Part shown: one piece after another, positions 36,626 to 45,775 of the stretch | How the letters are laid out: every line of letters begins with the position of its first letter | Numbering within the stretch: position 1 is the first letter of the stretch | DNA from: Cyanobacterium stanieri PCC 7202 | GTDB taxonomy: Bacteria; Cyanobacteriota; Cyanobacteriia; Cyanobacteriales; Cyanobacteriaceae | Assembly: GCA_000317655.1 (NCBI GenBank) | Contig: CP003940.1 | Location: 2,117,547 to 2,181,546, forward strand | Direction of reading: 5' to 3' | DNA: 64,000 nucleotides | Notes under the pieces: generated by a model | What the model was told of the DNA's origin: nothing | What the model saw: the letters and a program-made list of their open reading frames with translations, nothing else | Database searches by the model: none | Made by a program: the position numbers and the translations under genes

Positions 36626-36970
36626 CTAGTTGTCCTGATTTGGGGTTAACTCGGGTCTAATATGGGGTACCGCTCGATTATTCGGGGTTAACTCGGGTTT
36701 GATGTGGGGTACCGCCCGATTGTTCGGGGTTAATTCGGGTTTAATGTGAGGTACCGCCCGATTGTTCGGGGTACTATTATGATTTTCTTGGGGAATGGTC
36801 GGTTCTCCTCTTATTCCTTCAATTCTAAGTTGTCTGCCATCAGTGGAATTGATCTTGGAGATATTTTGAGCTTGGGTAGAATTAATATTGACTATAGCTA
36901 TTCCTGCAATAGAAGCGGCGATCGCCATGTACCAATTTACAGACAATTTTTTAAGATTAAATTCAAACAT
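36626..36970 (-). CDS. Secreted protein with 14-residue tandem repeats
   Basis: A 114-residue protein. A membrane or signal segment (WYMAIAASIAGIAIVNINST, cleavage likely after AQA or nearby) is followed by a short region and three units of TPNNRAVPHIKPEL, then TPNQDN. The repeats are proline-rich and basic, without cysteines, and are likely disordered outside the inner membrane. I do not recognise a family. The gene is divergent from two small ORFs. Confidence 0.7.
   Translation of the reverse strand: MFEFNLKKLSVNWYMAIAASIAGIAIVNINSTQAQNISKINSTDGRQLRIEGIRGEPTIPQENHNSTPNNRAVPHIKPELTPNNRAVPHIKPELTPNNRAVPHIRPELTPNQDN
36642..36772. repeat. 42-bp tandem repeat, three copies and a partial
   Basis: Units at 36642-36683, 36684-36725 and 36726-36767 share GGGGTTAA, CGGGTTTGATG-like and GGTACCGCCCGATTGTTC segments, with only a few differences, then a short partial copy. 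The length is a multiple of three, so copy changes keep the reading frame of the secreted protein. Confidence 0.9.
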
Positions 36971-36995
36971 TTTTTAATTGTATCGCTACAAACTT

Positions 36996-37169
36996 ATGTT
37001 AACACAAACATTGAGCCTCCCCCTTCATGACGCACCAAGAGATCCACATCTAATTCCTGAGTGGGCTTTGGTAAATGAAGGTATGATAGAAAAGGCAAAA
37101 AATGAAGTAACAAAAACTGAAATGTCAAATTTTATTGTCGTTCCAGCACCAAATTATAGACTATTATAG
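36996..37169 (+). CDS. Possible 57-residue small protein
   Basis: An ORF from ATG at 36996 to 37169: it begins MLTQTLSLPLHDAPRDPHL, then PEWALVNEGMIEKAKNEVTK and ends IVVPAPNYRLL. No membrane segment. The sequence is not repetitive, uses normal codons and precedes another small gene. The frame extends upstream to 36978 but this start is simpler. I do not recognise it, and coding status is moderate. Confidence 0.5.
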   Translation: MLTQTLSLPLHDAPRDPHLIPEWALVNEGMIEKAKNEVTKTEMSNFIVVPAPNYRLL

Positions 37170-37204
37170 AAATTTTTAAACTAAAAACAATACTTCAATA
37201 AACC

Positions 37205-37375
37205 ATGGATAGAAAAAAATTAGTGGCGGTAATTACAGGAATTATCTCAGTATTATTGGGAGTAGTTTATTTAATTTTAGTGCAATTGTTGGACTCACGG
37301 GGTGCTATGGTTCCAGCGCCCATTACCCCAGATTTATCATCCCTTACTCAAACTATGATCGGATTTTTAGCTTAA
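37205..37375 (+). CDS. Small membrane protein, 56 residues
   Basis: Starts MDRKKLVAVITGIISVLLGV with one clear transmembrane helix (residues 6-29, ending YLILVQLLD), then SRGAMVPAPITPD and a short amphipathic tail. Charged N-terminus and single helix are typical of small conserved cyanobacterial membrane proteins, although I do not recognise the family. It lies 35 bases after the 57-residue ORF. Its stop overlaps the A-run of the folE terminator. Confidence 0.7.
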   Translation: MDRKKLVAVITGIISVLLGVVYLILVQLLDSRGAMVPAPITPDLSSLTQTMIGFLA

Positions 37376-37398
37376 AAAAAAGGGCGAAAAATCGCCCT
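37373..37398 (-). terminator. Rho-independent terminator of folE
   Basis: On the minus strand, AGGGCGA pairs with TCGCCCT (plus 37381-37398) and is followed by seven T. It lies a few bases beyond the folE stop. Confidence 0.85.
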
Positions 37399-37405
37399 AA
37401 TAAGA

Positions 37406-38128
37406 TTATCTAAATTGAGGTTGATGTTGAATCAGATTCAAAAATTCCTCACGGGTTTTGTCTTCGTCTTGGAACACTCCAATCATGGCACTGGTGACAG
37501 TCCAAGATCCCGGTTTTTGAACCCCACGCATGGACATACACATGTGACTGGCTTCCATTACCACAGCAACACCACGGGGATCGAGAATAGTTTGGACCGC
37601 TTCGGCAATCTGACGAGTAAGTCTTTCTTGTACTTGCAGACGACGGGAATACATTTCCACGATACGAGCAAGTTTACTTAATCCGACTACTTTTTGATTG
37701 GGGATATAAGCAACATGAGCTCGTCCCATGAAAGGTAACATGTGATGTTCACAGAGGCTGAAGAAATCAATATCTCTGACTAAGACCATTTCGTTATGAC
37801 CTTCATCAAAAATCGCCCCATTAACGAGCTTTTCTAAAGATTGGCTGTAACCTTGGGTGAGAAACTGCATGGCTTCTGCTACCCTTTTGGGTGTTTTGAG
37901 CAATCCTTCCCGTTCTGGATCTTCTCCTAAACACTCTAACATTTGATGTACTGCATCCATCATTTTTTGTTTGTTTTCTTCTTTGATAGCCTGAATTTTG
38001 GCTTCTTTGCCGTCATGGGTGTTGCGATCGGGACGACTACCAACATTGTTGAATACTTCGGTAACGATGGATTGAGAGTTTAGAGAGTTTTCTTTAAGAG
38101 AGTCAGAACCGTTGGAAAATACTGTCAT
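37406..38128 (-). CDS. folE: GTP cyclohydrolase I
   Basis: Makes dihydroneopterin triphosphate from GTP, the first step in folate and pterin synthesis. The 240-residue protein has a long variable N-terminus of about 60 residues. Zinc ligands are in [17 protein letters not shown] and [33 protein letters not shown] is the usual core helix. A clear terminator follows. Confidence 0.97.
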   Translation of the reverse strand: MTVFSNGSDSLKENSLNSQSIVTEVFNNVGSRPDRNTHDGKEAKIQAIKEENKQKMMDAVHQMLECLGEDPEREGLLKTPKRVAEAMQFLTQGYSQSLEKLVNGAIFDEGHNEMVLVRDIDFFSLCEHHMLPFMGRAHVAYIPNQKVVGLSKLARIVEMYSRRLQVQERLTRQIAEAVQTILDPRGVAVVMEASHMCMSMRGVQKPGSWTVTSAMIGVFQDEDKTREEFLNLIQHQPQFR

Positions 38129-38263
38129 GATTAAAGTTATAAGATTACTTGTATGGTTTTATTTGGGTTAACTATTTTGAGCATAGTTAAACAAAGTTCG
38201 ATAGTGATTTAAAGATCGGTTTTGATTTTATAATATAGCTCTTTAAATCTACGGGTTTATAGT

Positions 38264-38992
38264 TTACAGTGCGCCTAAACTGGGGGTAACAGTCAAGTTT
38301 TCGATTACTGATGACTGGGGTAGTAAGGCAGCATGAAGGATGGTTTCGGCAACGATTTCGGGAGTTAACATGGCAGAACGATTGAGATCTGCATTGACGG
38401 TGTCTGTGTCCCAGATGGGGGTATTTACGGCACCGGGGGATATGGTGGTAACTCTAATACCGTTGCTTCTTTCTTCCATGGCTAAGGATTGACTAAGGGT
38501 GACAAGAGCCGCTTTACTGACGGCATAGGTACCCCATTCGGGAAAGGGACTACTGGCGGCGATGGATGCCACGTTAATAATTGTTCCTTGTTGTTGTTCT
38601 CTCATGGTTGGTAATACTCCCATGATACATTGAAAGACGCTGGTTAAGTTCAGATTGAGAACTTTTTGCCAATCCTCTAGGGGGGTTTCCCTTAATAAGT
38701 TGGTGTAGGCAATTCCTGCGTTGTTCACTAATATATCGATGCCACCCCATTGCTCTACAATATGGGCGATCGCCCCTTGAACCTGTGATGTATTTTCAAG
38801 GTCAAAGGGATGAGTTTTTACTTGTACCCCATAATCGGCTGCTATTTTGGCGACTTCGTCTAGTTTTTGGGCAGAACGAGCGATAAGACATAGATCAATC
38901 CCTGCTTGAGCGAATTTGATGGCTACCGCTTTTCCGATCCCACTACTGGCGCCCGTGATGATAGCTCTTTTTTGATTGGGGGAATTTTCCAT
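38264..38992 (-). CDS. Short-chain dehydrogenase/reductase
   Basis: A 242-residue classical SDR. The cofactor loop is ITGASSGIGKAVAIKFA, the NNAG motif is LVNNAGIAY, and the catalytic Ser-Tyr-Lys are in NVASIAASS and YAVSKAA. The substrate is unknown. An acidic residue after beta-2 is absent and ARS follows, which favours NADP(H). It lies upstream of folE across a 135-base gap on the same strand, and an STRR array lies on its other side. Confidence 0.9.
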   Translation of the reverse strand: MENSPNQKRAIITGASSGIGKAVAIKFAQAGIDLCLIARSAQKLDEVAKIAADYGVQVKTHPFDLENTSQVQGAIAHIVEQWGGIDILVNNAGIAYTNLLRETPLEDWQKVLNLNLTSVFQCIMGVLPTMREQQQGTIINVASIAASSPFPEWGTYAVSKAALVTLSQSLAMEERSNGIRVTTISPGAVNTPIWDTDTVNADLNRSAMLTPEIVAETILHAALLPQSSVIENLTVTPSLGAL

Positions 38993-39172
38993 GATATTAT
39001 TTAATCCTTGTACAACATTCGGGTTGAATGATGATCTTTCAGGTTAGCTCTATTACTTTCCCTGATTGCTTCATCGTTTTCACCCTCACCGACAGAAAAC
39101 TGTCTTTATGAAGTTTTGTAACAAAATTCACTTTTAAATTATAACAGTTTCTGATCCCAGAAAACACGGAAT

Positions 39173-39198
39173 CAATGGACAATGGACAATGGACAATT
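39173..39198. repeat. STRR array, CAATGGA heptads
   Basis: Three full CAATGGA units plus a partial lie between accA and the SDR. It is the reverse complement of the TTGTCCA unit at 20710 and 40294. Confidence 0.75.
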
Positions 39199-39231
39199 AT
39201 TTTTTTTATTACCATTCCCGATTCCCTAAAT

Positions 39232-40209
39232 TTAGCCTTCCAAGAATACGCCAATTTTGCGGAACTTGTCGTAACGTAGGTTTTTACGTTGTTCTGGGGT
39301 GAGGCTAGAGAGATATTCTAAGTTATCTAAAATGGCTTTTTTGAGAATATCGGCGGCCCCGAGGGGATCAGAATGGGCGCAGTTGGGGGGTTCTGGTAAA
39401 ATTTGATCAACAATACCTAGGTGTAATAAGTCCTTGGCGGTAATTTTCAGGGCTAGGGCGGCTTGTTCAGATTTTTTGGCATCCTTCCACAAAATAGCGG
39501 CACAGGCTTCGGGACTGGCTACGGTATAAACAGAGTGTTCAAAAATCATTAATTTTTCGGCTACCCCAATACCTAAAGCACCCCCAGAACCTCCTTCACC
39601 GATGACGGTGGTAATGATGGGTACATCGAGACTGAACATTTCCCGTAGGTTATAGGCGATCGCCTCTCCTTGCCCCAATTTTTCTGCATCGACCCCAGCA
39701 TAAGCTCCGGGGGTATCAATGAAAGTAATAATGGGCAGCGAAAAACGGTTGGCGTGTTCCATCAACCGCATTGCCTTACGGTATCCCCCAGGGGAAGCCA
39801 TACCAAAATTACGAGCCACATTATCCTTGGTATCCCTTCCTTTTTGATGACCAATAATCATAACTCCTCGTCCATCGAGTCGGGCAATACCACCAATAAG
39901 GGCGGGATCATCGTTCCCACGGCGATCGCCATGTAACTCAAACCAATCATCGGTCATAGCTTGAACATAATCAAGGGTAGAAGGACGACGAGGATGACGG
40001 GCAATTTGTAACTTTTGGGAAGGGGTTAAACTACTAAAAATCTCTAACCTGAGTTGTTCTGCCTTGGACTCCAATTCGCTAACCTGTCCAGACACATCCA
40101 CATTAGTTTCCTCTGCCAGTTCCCTAATTTGATCTATCCTTGCCTGTAATTCCACCAAAGGCTTTTCAAACTCTAACAGAAAAGTGCGCTTTTTTTCGGT
40201 TTTTACCAT
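39232..40209 (-). CDS. accA: Acetyl-CoA carboxylase carboxyltransferase alpha subunit
   Basis: A 325-residue subunit that moves the carboxyl from biotin to acetyl-CoA for fatty acid synthesis. The N-terminal coiled coil ([18 protein letters not shown]) is followed by the crotonase core with [38 protein letters not shown] and [14 protein letters not shown]. It is downstream of bioB, bioY and lspA on the same strand, separated from lspA by STRR repeats. Confidence 0.97.
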   Translation of the reverse strand: MVKTEKKRTFLLEFEKPLVELQARIDQIRELAEETNVDVSGQVSELESKAEQLRLEIFSSLTPSQKLQIARHPRRPSTLDYVQAMTDDWFELHGDRRGNDDPALIGGIARLDGRGVMIIGHQKGRDTKDNVARNFGMASPGGYRKAMRLMEHANRFSLPIITFIDTPGAYAGVDAEKLGQGEAIAYNLREMFSLDVPIITTVIGEGGSGGALGIGVAEKLMIFEHSVYTVASPEACAAILWKDAKKSEQAALALKITAKDLLHLGIVDQILPEPPNCAHSDPLGAADILKKAILDNLEYLSSLTPEQRKNLRYDKFRKIGVFLEG

Positions 40210-40293
40210 ATCAGTATCTTAAAATTCTCTATCCTTATGATCTTAGGATATTCAGTATGTATTTATAAAAAGATTAATTATCAATTAACTAAA

Positions 40294-40350
40294 TTGTCCA
40301 TTGTCCATTGTCCATTGTCAATTGCCTTAGTTCATTGTTCATTGTCAATT
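40294..40350. repeat. STRR array running into the lspA stop codon
   Basis: TTGTCCA units and degenerate TTGTTCA/TTGTCAA units span the gap between accA and lspA. The lspA stop (minus strand TGA at 40345-40347) lies inside a heptad. Confidence 0.75.
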
Positions 40351-40794
40351 TTCCTGAAACATACCATAGATCAAAAAAACAATACCGATATTAATACACA
40401 CATCAGCAATGTTAAACACGGGAAAATTAATCAGACGAAAATCGAAAAAATCTACCACATAGCCAAAAATAAAACGATCAATACCATTACCGAAAGCCCC
40501 TGCTAAAATTAAACCATAACCCCATTGTTCAGGTTTTGGTAACTTTTCGAGCAAACCATAAACTATTAATACTAAACTCACAAACAGGGATAACCACCTT
40601 AACCAAAATGCCCCCCCGGTAAAGAAACTAAAGGCAGCCCCAGTATTTTGCACATAGGTAAGATGGAATACTCCTTCCCAAAGGGGAATGGTATCATTGA
40701 CATTTTCAAAGGTAAGAATAGTCCAAACTTTGGTAAGTTGATCTATGACTAAGCCAACGATCACCACTAGCCAAAAATAAAAGTTTTTCCTCAT
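40345..40794 (-). CDS. lspA: Lipoprotein signal peptidase II
   Basis: A 149-residue inner-membrane aspartic protease that cuts lipoprotein signals. Four helices are visible. Catalytic Asp residues are D106 (GAFGNGIDRF) and D131 (FNIADVCIN). QNTGAAFSFF is the conserved first box. It follows bioY by 10 bases and is probably in the same operon; the secreted nuclease in this window is a plausible substrate. Confidence 0.95.
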   Translation of the reverse strand: MRKNFYFWLVVIVGLVIDQLTKVWTILTFENVNDTIPLWEGVFHLTYVQNTGAAFSFFTGGAFWLRWLSLFVSLVLIVYGLLEKLPKPEQWGYGLILAGAFGNGIDRFIFGYVVDFFDFRLINFPVFNIADVCINIGIVFLIYGMFQEN

Positions 40795-40804
40795 GGTTTA
40801 GGGA

Positions 40805-41434
40805 TTAATAAAAAAGAAAAAGTCTAATTACAAAAGCGATGATGGCAATTACGGGAATTAGGGTTAATTGGGAAAAGAAAGGGGAAACAGTATAAAGATT
40901 AATCCCATCGGTAAGATAATTAGGATCCAATTCATTACCAAATAAAGGGGTAATAAAAGTATAACCTACCAAATAAAGAATGCCACATAGGTGAACGACT
41001 AACAAACCAAAAAAGATGGCATAGACAAATACCTCTAATCTTCTTTTGCCCGGAATGGCTAAATAACCACATAACCATGCCCCCGGAATAAAACCTAAGA
41101 TATAACCAAAGCTAGGTTGTTCTAAATATTCAAAACTACCCCCTTGATAAAATACAGGCAGTTTAAATAAACCCAATACTAAATAAGCAATCTGGGCGTA
41201 AGCTCCTGCATTTTTGCCCCCAAGGCAACCAGTGAGAAACACCCCCACCAGTTGATAGGTGACACCTAGGGAAGTAGGGTTTAAGTCTTCAAGGTTAGTA
41301 CCTTGGGGAATTACAAAAAATACCTCTACGAATGTACCAAAAATTGTGAGCATTAAGCCTGTCAATGCCCACAAAAACTCATGAATAGGATTAATTTTGA
41401 GTTCGTTTTGGTCGTCTTTAGACAATGGATTCAT
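40805..41434 (-). CDS. bioY: Biotin transporter BioY
   Basis: A 209-residue S-component of an ECF-type biotin importer with about six helices. Family segments include LVGVFLTGCLGGKNAGAYAQ and FGYILGFIPGAWLCGYLA. The bioB gene overlaps its first 17 bases, so the two are translated in tandem. EcfA and EcfT components are not in the window; some BioY proteins act alone. Confidence 0.93.
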   Translation of the reverse strand: MNPLSKDDQNELKINPIHEFLWALTGLMLTIFGTFVEVFFVIPQGTNLEDLNPTSLGVTYQLVGVFLTGCLGGKNAGAYAQIAYLVLGLFKLPVFYQGGSFEYLEQPSFGYILGFIPGAWLCGYLAIPGKRRLEVFVYAIFFGLLVVHLCGILYLVGYTFITPLFGNELDPNYLTDGINLYTVSPFFSQLTLIPVIAIIAFVIRLFLFY

Positions 41435-42515
41435 TTTGATAGGGAACAGGGGCTTCTCCCCCTTCTAAGCCGAGGGATTCTAGCATGGCTTGGTCTTCTT
41501 GGGGAGATTGCCCGAGGGTGGTTAAATAATTACCGATTAACATAGCATTAATTCCTGAAATTAAACCTTTTTTTTGCCATTCTCCCATGACGGCTTCTCT
41601 TCCCCCTGCATAACGAAGGATTTGCTGAGGTAAGATAAAACGGAAAAGGGCGATCGCCTTTAGGGCTAGTAAGGGAGTGAGCTTGTTTTGTTCTCCTAGG
41701 GGTGTACCTTCTCGGGGATTAAGTAGATTAATAGGTACTGATTCCACTTCCAATTCCCGCAAAGAAAGGGCTAAATCAACCCTATCCTCCCAACTTTCAC
41801 CCATACCCATAATGCCCCCTGTACAGGCTTGAATACCAACGGCTTTTAGGTTTTTCACCGTATCTACTCGATCTTGCCAAGTGTGGGTGGTAACGATTTT
41901 TTCATAAAAATTAGCCGATGCCTCAAGGTTATGATTGTAACGAGTTACCCCTGCCTCCTTGAGTTGTTGGGCTTGTTCTTGGGTAATCTCCCCGAGGGCG
42001 CAACAGGGTTTTACGTTGGTTTCCTCAATGATACGGCGCACGGTAGAGATAATTTGGGCAAACTCATTGGTTTTAGGGCTATTGTATTTTACCCCTCGCC
42101 CTTGGGATACTAAACAAAATCTTTTCGCCCCTGCTGCCTCTGCCGCTTTGGCGTATTCTAAAATTTCATCCTCGGTTTTTAAACCGTAAACGGGGGAGTC
42201 TTTTCCTTGGTGGTGTACTGATTGTGAGCAAAAACTACAGTTTTCCGAACAATTTCCCGATTTGACGTTAACGATACTACACAGGTCAACCACATTACCA
42301 CAACAGGCCTGACGAATACGATCTGCATTTTCACACAAGAGCAGGATGTTTTCCTCTCCTTCAATGGTGGTGATTTTTAAGGCTTCTTCTCTGGTAATAT
42401 GTTCACCGTCTATGATGCGATCGCTCAATTCCCTTAACCACACAGCAAGAGAATTATTACTATCGGTAGAAACATTGTTAACTTTTTGTTCTGGCTTACT
42501 GATGGTGTTTACCAC
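41418..42515 (-). CDS. bioB: Biotin synthase
   Basis: A 365-residue radical SAM enzyme that inserts sulfur into dethiobiotin. The radical SAM cysteines C89, C93 and C96 are in NCSENCSFC; a second FeS-site region includes RFCLVSQGRG and PCCALGEIT. The start is GTG at 42515 with GAGGGG about ten bases upstream. The ORF ends inside bioY. Together with bioY and accA it suggests a biotin supply and use cluster. Confidence 0.97.
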   Translation of the reverse strand: MVNTISKPEQKVNNVSTDSNNSLAVWLRELSDRIIDGEHITREEALKITTIEGEENILLLCENADRIRQACCGNVVDLCSIVNVKSGNCSENCSFCSQSVHHQGKDSPVYGLKTEDEILEYAKAAEAAGAKRFCLVSQGRGVKYNSPKTNEFAQIISTVRRIIEETNVKPCCALGEITQEQAQQLKEAGVTRYNHNLEASANFYEKIVTTHTWQDRVDTVKNLKAVGIQACTGGIMGMGESWEDRVDLALSLRELEVESVPINLLNPREGTPLGEQNKLTPLLALKAIALFRFILPQQILRYAGGREAVMGEWQKKGLISGINAMLIGNYLTTLGQSPQEDQAMLESLGLEGGEAPVPYQNESIV

Positions 42516-43146
42516 AAATACCGTCCCCTCATAATATGTATATTATCTGACATTTCGATCTAACCTAGGGTCAGAAAATCTTGAAATAATCACCTCAGAT
42601 TATACCCCAAAAAGTCGAGTACAGGAAACCGATCATAGGGTCAACTGTTTTGAAAATTGTTCACCAATTCTCGATTTTTGTTTCCCGAGACAAGCCTATA
42701 ATATTTTAGTTATCGTCGGACAAATTTTTACTTTTTATTTAGTACGTTTGTACGTAAAATATAAATTCGGTTCATTGTTAAAAAATAAACTATAATTTAA
42801 TTCTTAAGAAAAGATAACTAAAAAAGTCTAAGTTAGTAAGAAAGTAATCTAGTTAAAATATCACTTTAAAATTATTAACTATCAAAAATAAGTTTTTTTT
42901 ACTGGTTTATAATAATTGTGTATCCTCTAATACAAATAACAAATAAGTATTAGATTTATTTCTGAGGGTAATAAAAAACGATAAAATTATTGTCTAAAAA
43001 ACTATAAAAACTAATCAAAATACGCAAATATACCAATAAAAACAGAAATTTAAAGAAAAAAGGAACAAAACAGAAATTATCAGGTAGAATCATAACGAAA
43101 TATTATGATTAAACTTTATTTTAAATAAATATTGGAGGTAAAGACT
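42516..43146. other. 631-base intergenic region between bioB and murA
   Basis: A very AT-rich divergent promoter region. I see no credible gene. There is a small hairpin, TCTCG/CGAGA (42669-42690), followed by TATAAT (42697-42702), which could be a promoter box. Many A-tracts precede murA. No recognisable riboswitch was found. Confidence 0.5.
43134..43139 (+). promoter_or_regulatory. Strong Shine-Dalgarno that points to an ATT start for murA
   Basis: GGAGGT at 43134-43139. Counting from the end of GGAGG, eight bases precede ATT at 43147. The only earlier in-frame start candidate, TTG at 43132, overlaps the site itself. Confidence 0.6.
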
Positions 43147-44472
43147 ATTAATACTTTTATTCAGCCAAATCAGAGCGCTACATTTACTCAAGATTACAAT
43201 CGTGTTGCCTTAGAAATTATCGGTAGAAATCCCCTCAAAGGTGAGGTGCGCATCAGTGGAGCAAAAAACTCTGCCCTCGCTATTTTGGCAGGTACTCTAC
43301 TATGCAGCCAAGAATGTCGTCTTACCAATGTTCCCACCCTCAAAGATGTACAATTCATGGGGCAAGTATTAAGTGCATTAGGGGTAAAAATAGAGCAAAA
43401 TCAAGATGTATGGGATATTGATCCCCGTCAACTCAAAGATGCTCAAGCCCCCTACGAATTAGTATCCCAACTTAGAGCCAGTTTCTTTGTCATTGGGCCT
43501 ATTCTCACCCGTTTAGGGGTTGCCCATGTACCCTTACCGGGGGGCTGTGCCATCGGTTCTCGCCCCGTAGATCTTCACGTCAGAGGGCTTCAAGCTATGG
43601 GTGCTGATGTTCTCATTGAGCATGGAGTGGTAAATGCGTCCGTCAAGGGTAATAAAAAAAGACTTCAAGGCGCCAATATATTCCTCGACTATCCCAGCGT
43701 AGGAGCCACCGAAACCATCATGATGGCGGCCACCTTAGCAGAGGGTGAAACCATTATCCAAAATGCCGCCCAAGAGCCTGAGATTGTCGACTTAGCCAAC
43801 TTCTGCAACAGCATGGGAGCAAAAATTAAGGGCGCTGGTACCAATACCATCACCATCGAAGGGGTTAAAAGTTTACACAGTACAGATTATGCCATTATTC
43901 CCGATCGCATCGAAGCAGGTACATTTTTAGTAGCAGGTGCCATTACCCACTCCCCCATCACCCTTACCGCCGTTAACCATGAGCATTTGATTCCCGTCAT
44001 TGCCAAACTAGAGGAAATTGGCGTAAAAGTAGCCAGAGAATCAGAAACAAGCCTGAAAGTATTACCTGGAGAACTTCGTGGCACCGACATTGAAACCTCC
44101 CCCCATCCCGGTTTTCCTACAGATATGCAAGCTCAATTTATGGCACTGCTGACGGTAAGCGAGGGAAATAGTTTAATCACCGAAACAGTATTCGAGAATC
44201 GTTTACGCCATGTAGCCGAGTTGAAACGCATGGGGGCAGATATAAAAGTAAAAGGTAACTGTGCCATGGTAAGAGGAATTTACCGTTTATCGGGTGCCCC
44301 TGTAATGGCAACAGACTTGAGGGCTTCGGCAGCCCTAGTAATTGCTGCGCTTGCGGCGGATGGGACTACCATTGTTCAGGGATTACAACATTTAGATCGA
44401 GGTTATGAGAATATCGAACAAAAATTACGTTCTCTCGGTGCTAAAATTAATCGTATTCAGTATCAGAGTTAA
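43147..44472 (+). CDS. murA: UDP-N-acetylglucosamine 1-carboxyvinyltransferase
   Basis: Catalyses the first committed step of peptidoglycan synthesis. The active-site cysteine lies in [28 protein letters not shown] and the C-terminal [13 protein letters not shown] are conserved. The start is the odd point. Homology begins around [13 protein letters not shown]; before that only TTG at 43132 or ATT at 43147 is available. The GGAGGT site favours ATT, giving 441 residues; with TTG it is 446. No upstream ATG is in frame. The catalytic identity is certain, the start is not. Confidence 0.95.
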   Translation: MNTFIQPNQSATFTQDYNRVALEIIGRNPLKGEVRISGAKNSALAILAGTLLCSQECRLTNVPTLKDVQFMGQVLSALGVKIEQNQDVWDIDPRQLKDAQAPYELVSQLRASFFVIGPILTRLGVAHVPLPGGCAIGSRPVDLHVRGLQAMGADVLIEHGVVNASVKGNKKRLQGANIFLDYPSVGATETIMMAATLAEGETIIQNAAQEPEIVDLANFCNSMGAKIKGAGTNTITIEGVKSLHSTDYAIIPDRIEAGTFLVAGAITHSPITLTAVNHEHLIPVIAKLEEIGVKVARESETSLKVLPGELRGTDIETSPHPGFPTDMQAQFMALLTVSEGNSLITETVFENRLRHVAELKRMGADIKVKGNCAMVRGIYRLSGAPVMATDLRASAALVIAALAADGTTIVQGLQHLDRGYENIEQKLRSLGAKINRIQYQS

Positions 44473-44669
44473 AATTTTTTCTGCTCACATATAAATATCA
44501 CTCCTAAGCGTTTAGCCTACAGCGTAATACTGAAAGCAAAACGCTTTAAATTTTTGTGTCGGTTAGCCATCATAACCATCAAGCACATACTCCTTACCAT
44601 CAGACATCCCGAGGGATTCTATATTCAATTAATTTAATTGATTGCCAAAAAACGTCCTATTAGATACCC

Positions 44670-45035
44670 ATGAAAAAGATATTACTTGTAGAGGATAGTA
44701 AAACTACTCGAGAAATAATTAGTAATTTACTAACCAAACAAGGATTATTAGTACACAGTGTAGCCAGTGGTGAAGATGCTTTAACTGTACTCAAAACGAC
44801 TATTCCTGACTTGGTTATTTTAGATATAATTTTGCCAAAAATGAATGGCTACGAAGTTTGTCGTCATATCAAATCAACGGAAAAAACTCAAAATGTACCC
44901 GTGATTCTTTGTTCTTCAAAAAAAGAAGAATTTGATCGCTATTGGGGGATGAAACAGGGTGCAGATGATTATATTTGTAAACCATTCCAAGCTAGTGAAC
45001 TTATGAAAATGATCGGTAAACTATTGAGAAAATAG
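44670..45035 (+). CDS. pilH: CheY-like response regulator PilH
   Basis: A 121-residue single receiver domain. The acidic pocket and phosphoacceptor are VEDSK and LVILDIILPKMNGYEV, the conserved Lys is in DDYICKPFQ, and Ser/Thr in VILCSSKKEE. The two genes after it encode CheW- and MCP-like proteins, so it belongs to a type IV pilus (Pil-Chp/Tax) chemotaxis system. In Synechocystis the matching order is a PatA-type regulator, a PilH-like regulator, CheW and PilJ; the PatA-type gene is absent here. No DNA-binding domain is present. Confidence 0.9.
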   Translation: MKKILLVEDSKTTREIISNLLTKQGLLVHSVASGEDALTVLKTTIPDLVILDIILPKMNGYEVCRHIKSTEKTQNVPVILCSSKKEEFDRYWGMKQGADDYICKPFQASELMKMIGKLLRK

Positions 45036-45165
45036 TGCTATTAATCTATTTTGAAATGGGAATAGTACACTATAATTAATAGTTAGTTACACTTCTCCTA
45101 ATATTTATATTTAATCCCCAAGTATCAACGAAGTTACAAAGTAATTTCATCTCAACAGCACTAAA

Positions 45166-45708
45166 ATGGCAGAGAATCAAAACAATCCCCTATCCATTGA
45201 CGAGTCCCCTTACTCTCTTCCCCTAGATTCTGACTTTACAGAAGATGTAGAAGCCTTAGAGGGTGAGTCTCACCTTCGTTTTTTTCTTCCTTCGGGGGAT
45301 GAGTTTGCCCTCTCAGCGATGGGCATTCGAGAAATTATGCAACAAGAACCAAGTAATATTACTCCTGTGCCCAATGCTTCGCCCCTTTTGTTAGGAACTA
45401 TTAACCTACGGGGAGAGATCATCTGGGTGGCAGATTTGGGGCAATTTTTAGGTTATCCTAATATGTTGAACACTGATCGGGGCGAGGTTCCCGTGATTGC
45501 AGTGGAGGAACAGGAAATAGTTTTAGGATTAGCGGTAAAATCTTTAGGAGCAATCCACTGGCTAGAAGTTGATAAACTACAAATACCTCAAAATGTTCCT
45601 GATCATATTGCTCCTTATGTTCAAGGGGAGTGGGTTGAAGGGAATAATCATCACATCAGAGTATTAGATCACATTGCGATTTTGCGCTCTGCTCGTTGGG
45701 TGGCGTAG
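45166..45708 (+). CDS. pilI: CheW-like adaptor (PilI)
   Basis: A 180-residue CheW-fold protein that couples a receptor to a CheA-type kinase. The core includes FALSAMGIREIMQQ, TPVPNASPLLLGTINLRGEI and VADLGQFLGYP. The N-terminal 40 residues are acidic and disordered. It lies between pilH and pilJ with gaps of about 130 and 67 bases. A CheA homologue is not in the window. Confidence 0.9.
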   Translation: MAENQNNPLSIDESPYSLPLDSDFTEDVEALEGESHLRFFLPSGDEFALSAMGIREIMQQEPSNITPVPNASPLLLGTINLRGEIIWVADLGQFLGYPNMLNTDRGEVPVIAVEEQEIVLGLAVKSLGAIHWLEVDKLQIPQNVPDHIAPYVQGEWVEGNNHHIRVLDHIAILRSARWVA

Positions 45709-45775
45709 CTGTTGAGCAATCATATCATAAGTACATTAAGTTTAAACCTAGAAAGCAACTGACGGAGAAGTACCG

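Noticed and set aside
44505-44546. AAGCGTTT/AAACGCTT inverted pair as murA terminator
   Set aside because: The loop is 25 bases long and the T-tract is weak; kept only as a note.
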